A DNA stretch of 11,281 nucleotides from NCBI GenBank assembly GCA_013205335.1, contig JABMNB010000464.1, forward strand, positions 1-11,281, read 5' to 3'. This stretch comes from Rhodospirillales bacterium (GTDB taxonomy: Bacteria; Pseudomonadota; Alphaproteobacteria; Reyranellales; Reyranellaceae). Shown one piece after another: positions 6,553 through 11,281 of this stretch. The translations under genes and the position numbers were made by a program. Below the pieces are notes generated by a model. The model was not told the origin of the DNA. It searched no databases and saw nothing but the letters and a program-made list of their open reading frames with translations. The number at the start of each line of letters is the position of its first letter. Within the stretch, counting starts at the first letter, position 1.

Positions 6553-7583
6553 TTCGGCGTATATCCCTGCTTGCCGCTAAACACGAAGTTGGCGGGGTCG
6601 CGCTCCAGACGTGTGGCGATGACGTTCAGATTGGCGGTGAGCTGGCGCAGATCCCGCAGCGCCAGCGAGAACTCGGTCAGGCCGGTCTCGGTGAAGTTCT
6701 TGATCGGGCGGCTGTTGTCCGTGACCAGCTTGTTGAGCTGGCCGGCGGCGGAGTTGATGTTGGCCAGCGCTGCTCGGGTCTCGTTCAACGTCTTGCGGAA
6801 CTCACCCGGATCCTTGCCGGCCAGCGCCTTGCGCGTCTCGGCGTCCTGCGGCCCGATCTCCTGGGCAATCAGGGTCAGCGAACTGGAGAGGTCGTTCAGC
6901 TTGATAAAGGTCTTGCGGAGGTCGGCGATCGCGCCTGGCAGCTCGGCCAGGGTGGTCTGGATGGCGCCGTCGGATTTCGCAAAAGCGTTGGTCGCCGTCT
7001 GCAGGTTGCGCAGCGTATCGCTGACTGCACCGATATTGTCGGGGCTCAACAGGTCGTTCAACCGGTCAACGGTCGTGCTGGCCTTGGTCAACAGCTCCTG
7101 CGCCGAGGTCGAGGTAGCCTGCAGGAACGAGGCGCCCTCGCGAATCTCGGGGTACGGCTTGTCGCCCAGCTTCCTCTTGGGCTTCACCTGGTCGACATCG
7201 AGGCGTCCCACGATCTGAATGAAGGGTGCGCCGGCGATGAACGGCTTTTCGAACACGGCATAGGACCTTTCGCGGATGTCGATTGCCCAGTCGACGGCCA
7301 CCGTGACTTCGATTTTTTCCGTCAGCCGCTCGCGGCCGGTCGAGCGCTGGGTGTCGACCCTCGATGTGAGCTGAATGTTGACGACGCGGCCGACACGCAG
7401 GCCTCGATAGAAGACCGGCGAATCGTTCGTCAGTCCCTGCACATCGCCTGAGAAGAGGATATCGTAGAAAGCGTATGATGTGCGGTCGCCGGCACGCAGC
7501 TTCCAGATCACGAAGCCGGCGAGGGCGGCGACGAACAGGATCATCGCCGCACCGATCAGCACGTAGGGCGATTTTCTTTCCAT
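6549..7583 (-). CDS. mlaD: MlaD-family (MCE domain) lipid-transport substrate-binding protein
   Basis: A 344-residue inner-membrane-anchored periplasmic protein. One N-terminal membrane helix spans about residues 7-28 (VLIGAAMILFVAALAGFVIW). The MCE domain follows at about 37-127, with the hallmark VQGLTNDSPVFYRGLRVG-type stretch at 48-65 and the GAPFIQIVG stretch at 118-126. After it comes a long helical region (about 155-340) rich in LxxLxxxL-like spacing and ending LERDPANFVFSGKQGY, typical of the longer alphaproteobacterial and PqiB/Mce-like members; E. coli MlaD is only 183 residues. Such proteins form hexameric rings that bind phospholipid over the MlaFE transporter. The ATG is six bases after the MlaF stop, with AGGAG (7599-7603) a rather long 15 bases upstream inside mlaF. 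The stop overlaps the next gene's start. Confidence 0.92.
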   Translation of the reverse strand: MERKSPYVLIGAAMILFVAALAGFVIWKLRAGDRTSYAFYDILFSGDVQGLTNDSPVFYRGLRVGRVVNIQLTSRVDTQRSTGRERLTEKIEVTVAVDWAIDIRERSYAVFEKPFIAGAPFIQIVGRLDVDQVKPKRKLGDKPYPEIREGASFLQATSTSAQELLTKASTTVDRLNDLLSPDNIGAVSDTLRNLQTATNAFAKSDGAIQTTLAELPGAIADLRKTFIKLNDLSSSLTLIAQEIGPQDAETRKALAGKDPGEFRKTLNETRAALANINSAAGQLNKLVTDNSRPIKNFTETGLTEFSLALRDLRQLTANLNVIATRLERDPANFVFSGKQGYTPK

Positions 7584-7589
7584 CGGATG

Positions 7590-8405
7590 CTACTTCTGCT
7601 CCTGCCGCGATGCGCGCCCTCGTGGTCCGTGGAAATATTCCCGGACCCAGGGATGATCGTACTCCAGCAACTCCGCCATCGTACCAACCACGACGCGCTT
7701 GTCGAGAAGGACCGCGATCCGGTCGCAAACGGCATTGAGGCTGTCGAGATCGTGCGTGACCATCAAGACGGTGAGCCCGAGGCTGCGGCTGAGGCCTTTT
7801 ACCAGCTCGTCGTAATGCGCCGCACCGATCGGGTCGAGACCCGCTGTCGGCTCGTCCAGGAACAAGAGTTCGGGATCGAGCGCCAGCGCGCGGGCAAGGC
7901 TGGCACGCTTGCGCATGCCGCCGGAAAGTTCCGACGGCTTCTTCACCCCGGTATCCGCCGGAAGACCGACCAGTGCCACTTTCAGCGCCGCGATCTCGCG
8001 CATCGTCTCGTCTTCCAGCCCGGCATGCTCGCGGATCGGAACGATGATGTTTTCAGTGACGCTGAGCGAGGAGAAAAGCGCGCCGTCCTGGAACTGGACG
8101 CCGGTACGAGCCAGCATCTGGCGCTGAGCCTTGCCATGCAGCGTACTGGTATCGACCCCCAGCATCTCGATCGTGCCCTCGCGCGCCGCATTCAGTCCGA
8201 TGATGGTCCGCAGCAGCACCGACTTGCCGGTTCCAGAACCGCCCACCAAGCCGACAATCTCGCCGCGGAATACGTCGAAATCGAGATTATCGTGGATCAC
8301 ATTGTCGCCGAACTGGGTGCGCACGCCGCGCAGACGCAGCACCACATCGCGCCCGTCCCTGTGATCGGCGATCTGCCCCCCTTCCGCCTTGGGGCCTTCG
8401 GCCAT
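7590..8405 (-). CDS. mlaF: MlaF-type ABC transporter ATP-binding protein
   Basis: A 271-residue ATPase with all motifs intact: Walker A GGSGTGKS at residues 55-62, Q-loop VQFQDGALF at 103-111, signature LSGGMRKRASLARAL at 160-174, Walker B LLFLDEP at 180-186 with catalytic Glu185, and switch His218 (VTHDL). GALFSSLSVxENI and SGGMRKR are characteristic of the MlaF branch that powers phospholipid movement with the MlaE permease. The open frame continues far upstream, but the ATG at 8405-8403 is chosen since it gives the family length and overlaps the mlaE stop by one base (TGATG), the mark of coupled translation. No strong ribosome site is needed or seen. The C-terminal stretch after about 245 (HPWVREYFHGPRGRA) matches the usual end, where the tail contacts a neighbouring subunit in E. 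coli MlaF. Confidence 0.95.
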   Translation of the reverse strand: MAEGPKAEGGQIADHRDGRDVVLRLRGVRTQFGDNVIHDNLDFDVFRGEIVGLVGGSGTGKSVLLRTIIGLNAAREGTIEMLGVDTSTLHGKAQRQMLARTGVQFQDGALFSSLSVTENIIVPIREHAGLEDETMREIAALKVALVGLPADTGVKKPSELSGGMRKRASLARALALDPELLFLDEPTAGLDPIGAAHYDELVKGLSRSLGLTVLMVTHDLDSLNAVCDRIAVLLDKRVVVGTMAELLEYDHPWVREYFHGPRGRASRQEQK

Positions 8406-9535
8406 CAGACGCCCGCAAGCAGAAAGATGACCGAGAAAATCGCGTCGAGCACGATCACGCAGAAGATCGATTCGACCACCGCCTTCGTCGTGAGCTGACC
8501 GACGCTCTCGGCGCTGCCACGGACCTGCAGCCCCTCGAAGCAGCCGATGACGGCGATCACGACGCCGAACACCGGGGCCTTGATCATGCCGGTGTAGAAG
8601 TGCCAGACACCGACCGTGTCTCGCAGGCGGTCGAAGAATTGCACAAAGGTGAAGTCGAGATAGATGGTGCAGGCAACGGCGCCGCCCAGCAGGCCTGCCA
8701 TGTCGCCCCAGAAGGCCAGCAGCGGCATCGAAATCAGCAGCGCGGTGATGCGCGGCAGGACCAGCCACTCGATGGGATTGAGGCCGATCGTGCGCATCGC
8801 ATCGACCTCCTGGTTGACCTGCATCGTGCCGATCTGGGCGGTGAAGGCGCTGCCCGAGCGGCCGGCGACAATGATCGCCGTCAGGAGCGGCCCGAGCTCC
8901 CGGAACATGCCGATACCGACGGCCTCGACGGTGAAAGTCTCGGCGCCGAACTGGCGAAGCTGCTGGACGCCCTGGTAGGCGATTACGACGCCGATCAGGA
9001 AGCAGAGCACGGCCACGATCACCAGTGCCCGAATCCATACCTCATACATCTGCCGGACCACGGCGCTCGGGCGGAAGCGCTTGGGCTGCAGCATGGCCTC
9101 GACGACGACGACCAGGATTTCACCGAAGAAGGCGCAGAGATTGAGGACCTGCTTGTAGAAGTCGATCGAGCCGCGGCCAATCTCCTCCAGCCATTGCGCC
9201 AGCCAGTTGACGCGATGGTCAGCCTGGGCTGCGCACATATTCTCCCGGACTATCTTGAAGAGGGCCGCCTGGGCCTCGTTCCTGGTCTCCACCTCGGCAT
9301 CGGGGCCGCCGCCGGCAAGCTCCAAAATCTCGAGTGCACCTGCGGTATCCACCCGCTCGACCCCCGTCGCATCGACGGTGCGCCGGTCCCTGGAGGCGGT
9401 GCCGGCCGCCTGCAGCGCCTTCTCGGCCTTCTTGCGGATGCCGCGGACGCTGAAGACCGTCCAGGTCCCGCCGACTTCCACGACAGGTTTGCCCGCGCGC
9501 TCCGTGTAACGAATGGTGGGTTCCGGATCGGCCAT
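8405..9535 (-). CDS. mlaE: MlaE-type permease with fused N-terminal STAS (MlaB-like) domain
   Basis: A 376-residue protein joining two functions that E. coli keeps in separate genes. Residues 1-105 form a STAS domain like MlaB, with VDATGVERVDTAG at 54-66; Thr64 aligns with the conserved threonine of MlaB (Thr52 in E. coli) needed for activity. Residues about 125-376 are the MlaE permease, with an interfacial helix and about five membrane segments, including IVAVLCFLIGVVIAYQG, the conserved ELGPLLTAIIVAGRSGSAFTA loop, a glutamine-rich MQVNQEVDAM coupling region, and the end VVESIFCVIVLDAIFSVIFLL. It works in the inner membrane with MlaF to move phospholipids. The ATG at 9535-9533 has no clear Shine-Dalgarno; it is chosen because the STAS strand starts right after it. 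First gene of the four-gene operon. Confidence 0.94.
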   Translation of the reverse strand: MADPEPTIRYTERAGKPVVEVGGTWTVFSVRGIRKKAEKALQAAGTASRDRRTVDATGVERVDTAGALEILELAGGGPDAEVETRNEAQAALFKIVRENMCAAQADHRVNWLAQWLEEIGRGSIDFYKQVLNLCAFFGEILVVVVEAMLQPKRFRPSAVVRQMYEVWIRALVIVAVLCFLIGVVIAYQGVQQLRQFGAETFTVEAVGIGMFRELGPLLTAIIVAGRSGSAFTAQIGTMQVNQEVDAMRTIGLNPIEWLVLPRITALLISMPLLAFWGDMAGLLGGAVACTIYLDFTFVQFFDRLRDTVGVWHFYTGMIKAPVFGVVIAVIGCFEGLQVRGSAESVGQLTTKAVVESIFCVIVLDAIFSVIFLLAGV

Positions 9536-9630
9536 TTACGAGATTAGTCGTCGCGCCGGTTCGTGCTGTCAATCTCCGTACGCATTGCCTCGCCGCCGCC
9601 GCGCTGTCACCATCCGGCGCGGAGGAACCG
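9536..9630. other. Divergent region upstream of the mla-type operon
   Basis: These 95 bases separate mlaE from the small plus-strand ORF at 9631. They should hold the operon promoter, but no consensus core elements stand out. GGAGGA at 9621-9626 is the strong ribosome site of the plus-strand ORF. Confidence 0.4.
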
Positions 9631-9747
9631 ATGGGCAAATGGCCACGGCTGGACAAGATCGAGATGATCGACGGTCCTATCGACAAGCAAAGCTACGAAC
9701 ATCAGATCAAGAACTTGCTAGCCTTACCGAGAAAAATACAACAATAA
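9631..9747 (+). pseudogene. Short ORF (38 codons), probable 5' stump of a truncated gene
   Basis: ATG at 9631 stands four bases after a strong ribosome site GGAGGA (9621-9626) and opens a 38-residue frame: MGKWPRLDKIEMIDGPIDKQ, then SYEHQIKNLLALPRKIQQ and TAA. The first 30 residues have normal GC-rich coding character, while the last codons (AGA, AAA, ATA, CAA, CAA) coincide with a sharp turn to AT-rich DNA. This suggests that a longer gene was cut at about 9720 and that the stop comes from the newly joined DNA. The start (basic LDxI, then DKxxYExQIxxL) faintly recalls the N-terminus of PPK2-family polyphosphate kinases, but this is a weak impression, not an identification. It could also be a genuine small protein. 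Confidence 0.45.
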
Positions 9748-9862
9748 CAATCACTTAGCGATTAGCAATTGCCACAAGAGTAGCACCCCGTAAACACGGT
9801 CGTTTGTATCATTACCAACTATCGATTGCCAACGAGCCCCCTGATCGCTCTAGATCCGTTGC
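9748..9862. other. AT-rich intergenic stretch at the element's left side
   Basis: This 115-base stretch has no gene. It contains the 8-base palindrome GCAATTGC (9765-9772) and a short CCGT/ACGG inverted repeat around AAAC just after 9787. I see no clear promoter, tRNA, terminator or direct repeat that would mark an attachment site. Confidence 0.35.
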
Positions 9863-10144
9863 ATGCCCGCGATATGGTTCAAAGACAATGAGAATGGCTT
9901 CATCGACTGGTGCAAGGCTCACGAACAGGGATTCGTGATCAATGCCCGCTACAAGCCCGGCCGAAAGTACCTCTTTCTGCACAAGGTCAGTTGCCGCACG
10001 TTCAAGAGACCCTTTACCGGACCAAGCTATTCAAAGTTCTGTTCCGACTCGATAGACGAGCTTCTTGTGGAGGCGCGGCGTGAGGCTGGCGTAAGGGCAT
10101 TCTCACACATCTGCAAGATATGCACGCCGCTAACGACCGAATAG
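9863..10144 (+). CDS. Small Cys-containing protein of unknown function (possible zinc-binding domain)
   Basis: A 93-residue soluble protein, with no signal peptide or membrane segment. The central part GFVINARYKPGRKYLFLHKVS (23-43), then CRTF, a Tyr/Lys stretch ending in Cys60, an acidic helix SIDELLVEARREAG (63-76) and a final CKIC pair (84-87) resemble a small domain seen as 'GFVxNxR...LHxxxC...C..C' in proteins of phage, restriction and other accessory loci. Cys44, Cys60, Cys84 and Cys87 (with His40) could bind zinc; this is inference. The ATG at 9863 has no good ribosome site; a later start would lose the aromatic N-terminus. Codon use is more AT-rich than the left genes, in line with transfer. 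It is convergent with the neighbouring small gene, ten bases apart. Confidence 0.65.
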   Translation: MPAIWFKDNENGFIDWCKAHEQGFVINARYKPGRKYLFLHKVSCRTFKRPFTGPSYSKFCSDSIDELLVEARREAGVRAFSHICKICTPLTTE

Positions 10145-10154
10145 CGATGCGGCG

Positions 10155-10370
10155 CTAGCGGCCCCTCGGCACCTTGAAGGTGATCCCGTCGCGGAGCCAC
10201 CTGCGGAAGCAGTCAACGATGACCGGCATGTCCACCGGGCAGTAGCGACCCGCTTCGACCCCGGCGCGCGCCTCGGCTTCGAACTGGTCAACGAACGCGG
10301 CCATCCGCTGAGCCTCGCCTAGCTTCTTCTCGAGCGCGCGCAGGCGGTTCCGCAGGACACCGACGCCCAT
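10155..10370 (-). CDS. Hypothetical 71-residue protein, last gene of a four-gene accessory cassette
   Basis: Not recognised. The N-terminal half (about residues 5-38, VLRNRLRALEKKLGEAQRMA and onward) is strongly helical with heptad-like leucines and charged residues, probably a short coiled coil. The C-terminal half contains two cysteines (44 and 54) and an amphipathic stretch VDCFRRWLRDGITF, ending in a basic KVPRGR. There is no signal peptide or membrane helix. The ATG is only four bases after the stop of the previous cassette gene, but no Shine-Dalgarno is visible, so it probably depends on translation from upstream. Its stop faces the stop of the Cys-containing gene. Small phage-type structural or regulatory proteins look like this, but no function can be claimed. 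Confidence 0.6.
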   Translation of the reverse strand: MGVGVLRNRLRALEKKLGEAQRMAAFVDQFEAEARAGVEAGRYCPVDMPVIVDCFRRWLRDGITFKVPRGR

Positions 10371-10374
10371 GTGG

Positions 10375-10602
10375 TTAGGGCTCGGTCAGGACAGCCGGCG
10401 GCAGCTTGCCCTCGTCGCGGGCTTTCAGCAGCGTCTCCAAGAGCCGGACTTCATCGATGTACTGGCTCAGCTTGCGCTGAGCGCCAACTTCAAAATGCCG
10501 CCTGCGCACGCCCTCGCGTATCTCGGCAGCACGACGAGCTTCCTCTTCGATGCGCAGCTTGCGTCGCTCTTCAACGGGCAGGTTATTTCCATCAGCGTTC
10601 AT
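10375..10602 (-). CDS. Hypothetical 75-residue highly charged helical protein
   Basis: Not recognised. It begins MNADGNNLPVEERRKLRIEE and continues as an Arg/Glu-rich helix to about residue 65 (EARRAAEIREGVRRR, then LSQYIDEVRLLETLLKARDEG), likely a coiled coil. The frame is open further upstream, but the ATG at 10602-10600 is chosen because it has an ideal ribosome site GGAGG (10608-10612) five bases away and overlaps the stop of the preceding gene by one base (TGATG). It is the third gene of the cassette, four bases before the next. A role with the DUF5681-like protein is likely from the overlaps, but its nature is unknown. Confidence 0.65.
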   Translation of the reverse strand: MNADGNNLPVEERRKLRIEEEARRAAEIREGVRRRHFEVGAQRKLSQYIDEVRLLETLLKARDEGKLPPAVLTEP

Positions 10603-10817
10603 CAGTGCCTCCAAGGCGATGCGGGTTTCACGTCCAGCAAGGTCACCACCGTGTCGTAGGCATGTTGCCGGAGGTGAACGTCGCGGCTGTCGCGCATGAT
10701 CTCTAGGCACGTGGAAATCGCGAGCGTGCGCCACCTCTGGCGCTCCTCCGTCGATAGAGACACATACCAACGGGTGATCTCTTCGGGCGGGATTAGGTAG
10801 AGTGGTACGGTCGTCAT
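10602..10817 (-). CDS. Hypothetical 71-residue protein, coupled to the DUF5681-like gene
   Basis: Not recognised. It starts MTTVPLYLIPPEEITRWYVS and is mostly helical after residue 12, with a Trp/Arg-rich stretch (LSTEERQRWRTLAIS) and a hydrophobic helix near the end (YDTVVTLLDV). There is no signal peptide or membrane segment. The ATG lies within the ATGA overlap (10814-10817) with the stop of the preceding gene, with a ribosome site GGAGG (10828-10832) ten bases upstream. Its stop overlaps the start of the next gene by one base. Such tight packing on both sides argues that it is a real gene despite its size. Confidence 0.65.
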   Translation of the reverse strand: MTTVPLYLIPPEEITRWYVSLSTEERQRWRTLAISTCLEIMRDSRDVHLRQHAYDTVVTLLDVKPASPWRH

Positions 10818-11239
10818 ATCTGCTTCGCCTCCAACATGGTGATGCGCTGCTCCAAGTCCTCGATGGTGCGGATGTTGCCGAGCGCTTGCACAACCTCTGT
10901 GATTTTCTTCCCCACGTCAGGAGCCACATCGCCTTTGGCGATAGCAGAAAGAACTTGCTCCACTTGCTTCGAGATTGGCTGGTCTACGTCGAGCGTGAAG
11001 TGGACCTTCTCGGACTGAGGCCGCAGCGATGGCAACACCCTATTGACCACAAGTGCGGCAGCGGCAGAATCACCTTCCAGCGCCTTCTGCAGCATGACGT
11101 CGATAACGGCGCCTGCTTGGTCCAACATGCGCTCGTGGACCTTGGCCTTGCGCTGAGCGATGCTGGGCGGACGGCCAGCAGGGTTCGGGCTCTTCATACC
11201 AGGCGTCCAGCGAGGATTACCCTGGCCTGTATTGACCAC
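10814..11239 (-). CDS. DUF5681-like protein, first visible gene of the accessory cassette
   Basis: A 141-residue protein read from a GTG at 11239-11237. Its N-terminus has RWTPGMKSPNPAGRPPS (residues 11-27), the hallmark 'xWxPGxSxNPxGRP' of DUF5681 proteins, which are common in phages and integrated elements, often near terminase or HNH genes. Residues about 28-75 are helical (RKAKVHERMLDQAGAVIDVM, then QKALEGDSAAAALVVNRVLP), and 95-141 form a second helical part ending in a likely coiled coil (IEDLEQRITMLEAKQ). The GTG start has AAGGAA (11243-11248) upstream, at short spacing. The frame stays open to the window edge, so an upstream start outside cannot be ruled out. Function of the family is unknown; a role in DNA packaging has been suggested only by neighbourhood. 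Confidence 0.75.
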   Translation of the reverse strand: MVNTGQGNPRWTPGMKSPNPAGRPPSIAQRKAKVHERMLDQAGAVIDVMLQKALEGDSAAAALVVNRVLPSLRPQSEKVHFTLDVDQPISKQVEQVLSAIAKGDVAPDVGKKITEVVQALGNIRTIEDLEQRITMLEAKQI

Positions 11240-11281
11240 GACTTCCTTAGTGGCGCGCTCCGCGTTGCACCGCGCAATGAC

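Larger units (their letters stand above)
9748..11281. mobile_element. Putative accessory region or integrated element, right boundary outside the window
   Basis: From about 9720 the DNA becomes clearly AT-richer (roughly 40-45% GC by hand count over 9721-9830, against a visibly much higher value to the left). The genes change from conserved metabolism to small unknown proteins with a DUF5681-like, phage-style module. No integrase, transposase, terminal repeats or tRNA target are visible, so the kind of element and its left end are inferred only from composition, the possible gene stump and gene content. Confidence 0.4.

Noticed and set aside
8406..9038. The upstream extension of the mlaF frame (would give 482 residues)
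   Set aside because: The extra part is Arg/Pro-rich shadow of mlaE; family length and the stop-start overlap fix the start at 8405.
8600..9547. A 315-codon plus-strand frame opposite mlaE
   Set aside because: Antisense shadow, Asp/His/Leu-rich, no family features.
9748..9862. tRNA gene or attachment site at the element border
   Set aside because: No cloverleaf can be folded by eye, and no matching direct repeat is found elsewhere in the window.
10603..10929. The upstream extension of the 75-residue gene (would give 184 residues)
   Set aside because: It would overlap two other coding genes out of frame; the internal ATG at 10602 has an ideal ribosome site and a typical TGATG overlap.

Overview
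The window looks like chromosome of a GC-rich Gram-negative bacterium, most likely an alphaproteobacterium. The lineage is inferred from codon use, from a four-gene MlaE/MlaF/MlaD/lipoprotein operon whose MlaE carries a fused STAS domain, and from the style of the fatty-acid genes; nothing here fixes genus or species.

Left part (1-2852), nucleotide sugars. The 5' end of a NodU/CmcH-type carbamoyltransferase gene runs off the left edge on the minus strand. After a 308-base divergent gap comes a GDP-mannose 3,5-epimerase-like gene (plus strand) that ends in a strong hairpin terminator. Convergent to it is a UDP-glucuronate decarboxylase (UDP-xylose synthase) gene. Together they suggest synthesis and decoration of unusual sugars for a surface glycan or secreted glycoconjugate.

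Middle (2986-5689), acyl-CoA metabolism. An AMP-forming acyl-CoA synthetase is followed on the same strand, after 79 bases, by an APH-fold phosphotransferase of the type fused to or paired with acyl-CoA dehydrogenases. The pair could activate and phosphorylate hydroxy-acids for breakdown. The 3' end of the second gene is itself the first copy of a 28-base tandem repeat (four copies plus a stub). Read on the minus strand, its inner copies resemble small hairpin-plus-T5 terminators at the end of the facing operon.

Next (5815-9535), a minus-strand operon for lipid transport across the envelope: STAS-MlaE permease, MlaF ATPase, MlaD/MCE protein and a PqiC-like auxiliary lipoprotein. The genes overlap or nearly touch, so they are probably translated in a coupled way.

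Right end (about 9720-11281), an apparent accessory region. Base composition becomes AT-richer just past a short ORF (9631-9747) that may be the stump of a gene. A small Cys-rich protein gene follows on the plus strand, then four tightly packed small minus-strand genes starting from a DUF5681-type protein, as in phage or integrated-element modules. I see no integrase, terminase, att site, tRNA, CRISPR array or complete insertion sequence. I found no clearly new system; the strongest leads are the repeat/terminator array, the carbamoyltransferase-epimerase pair, the ligase-phosphotransferase pair and the accessory cassette.
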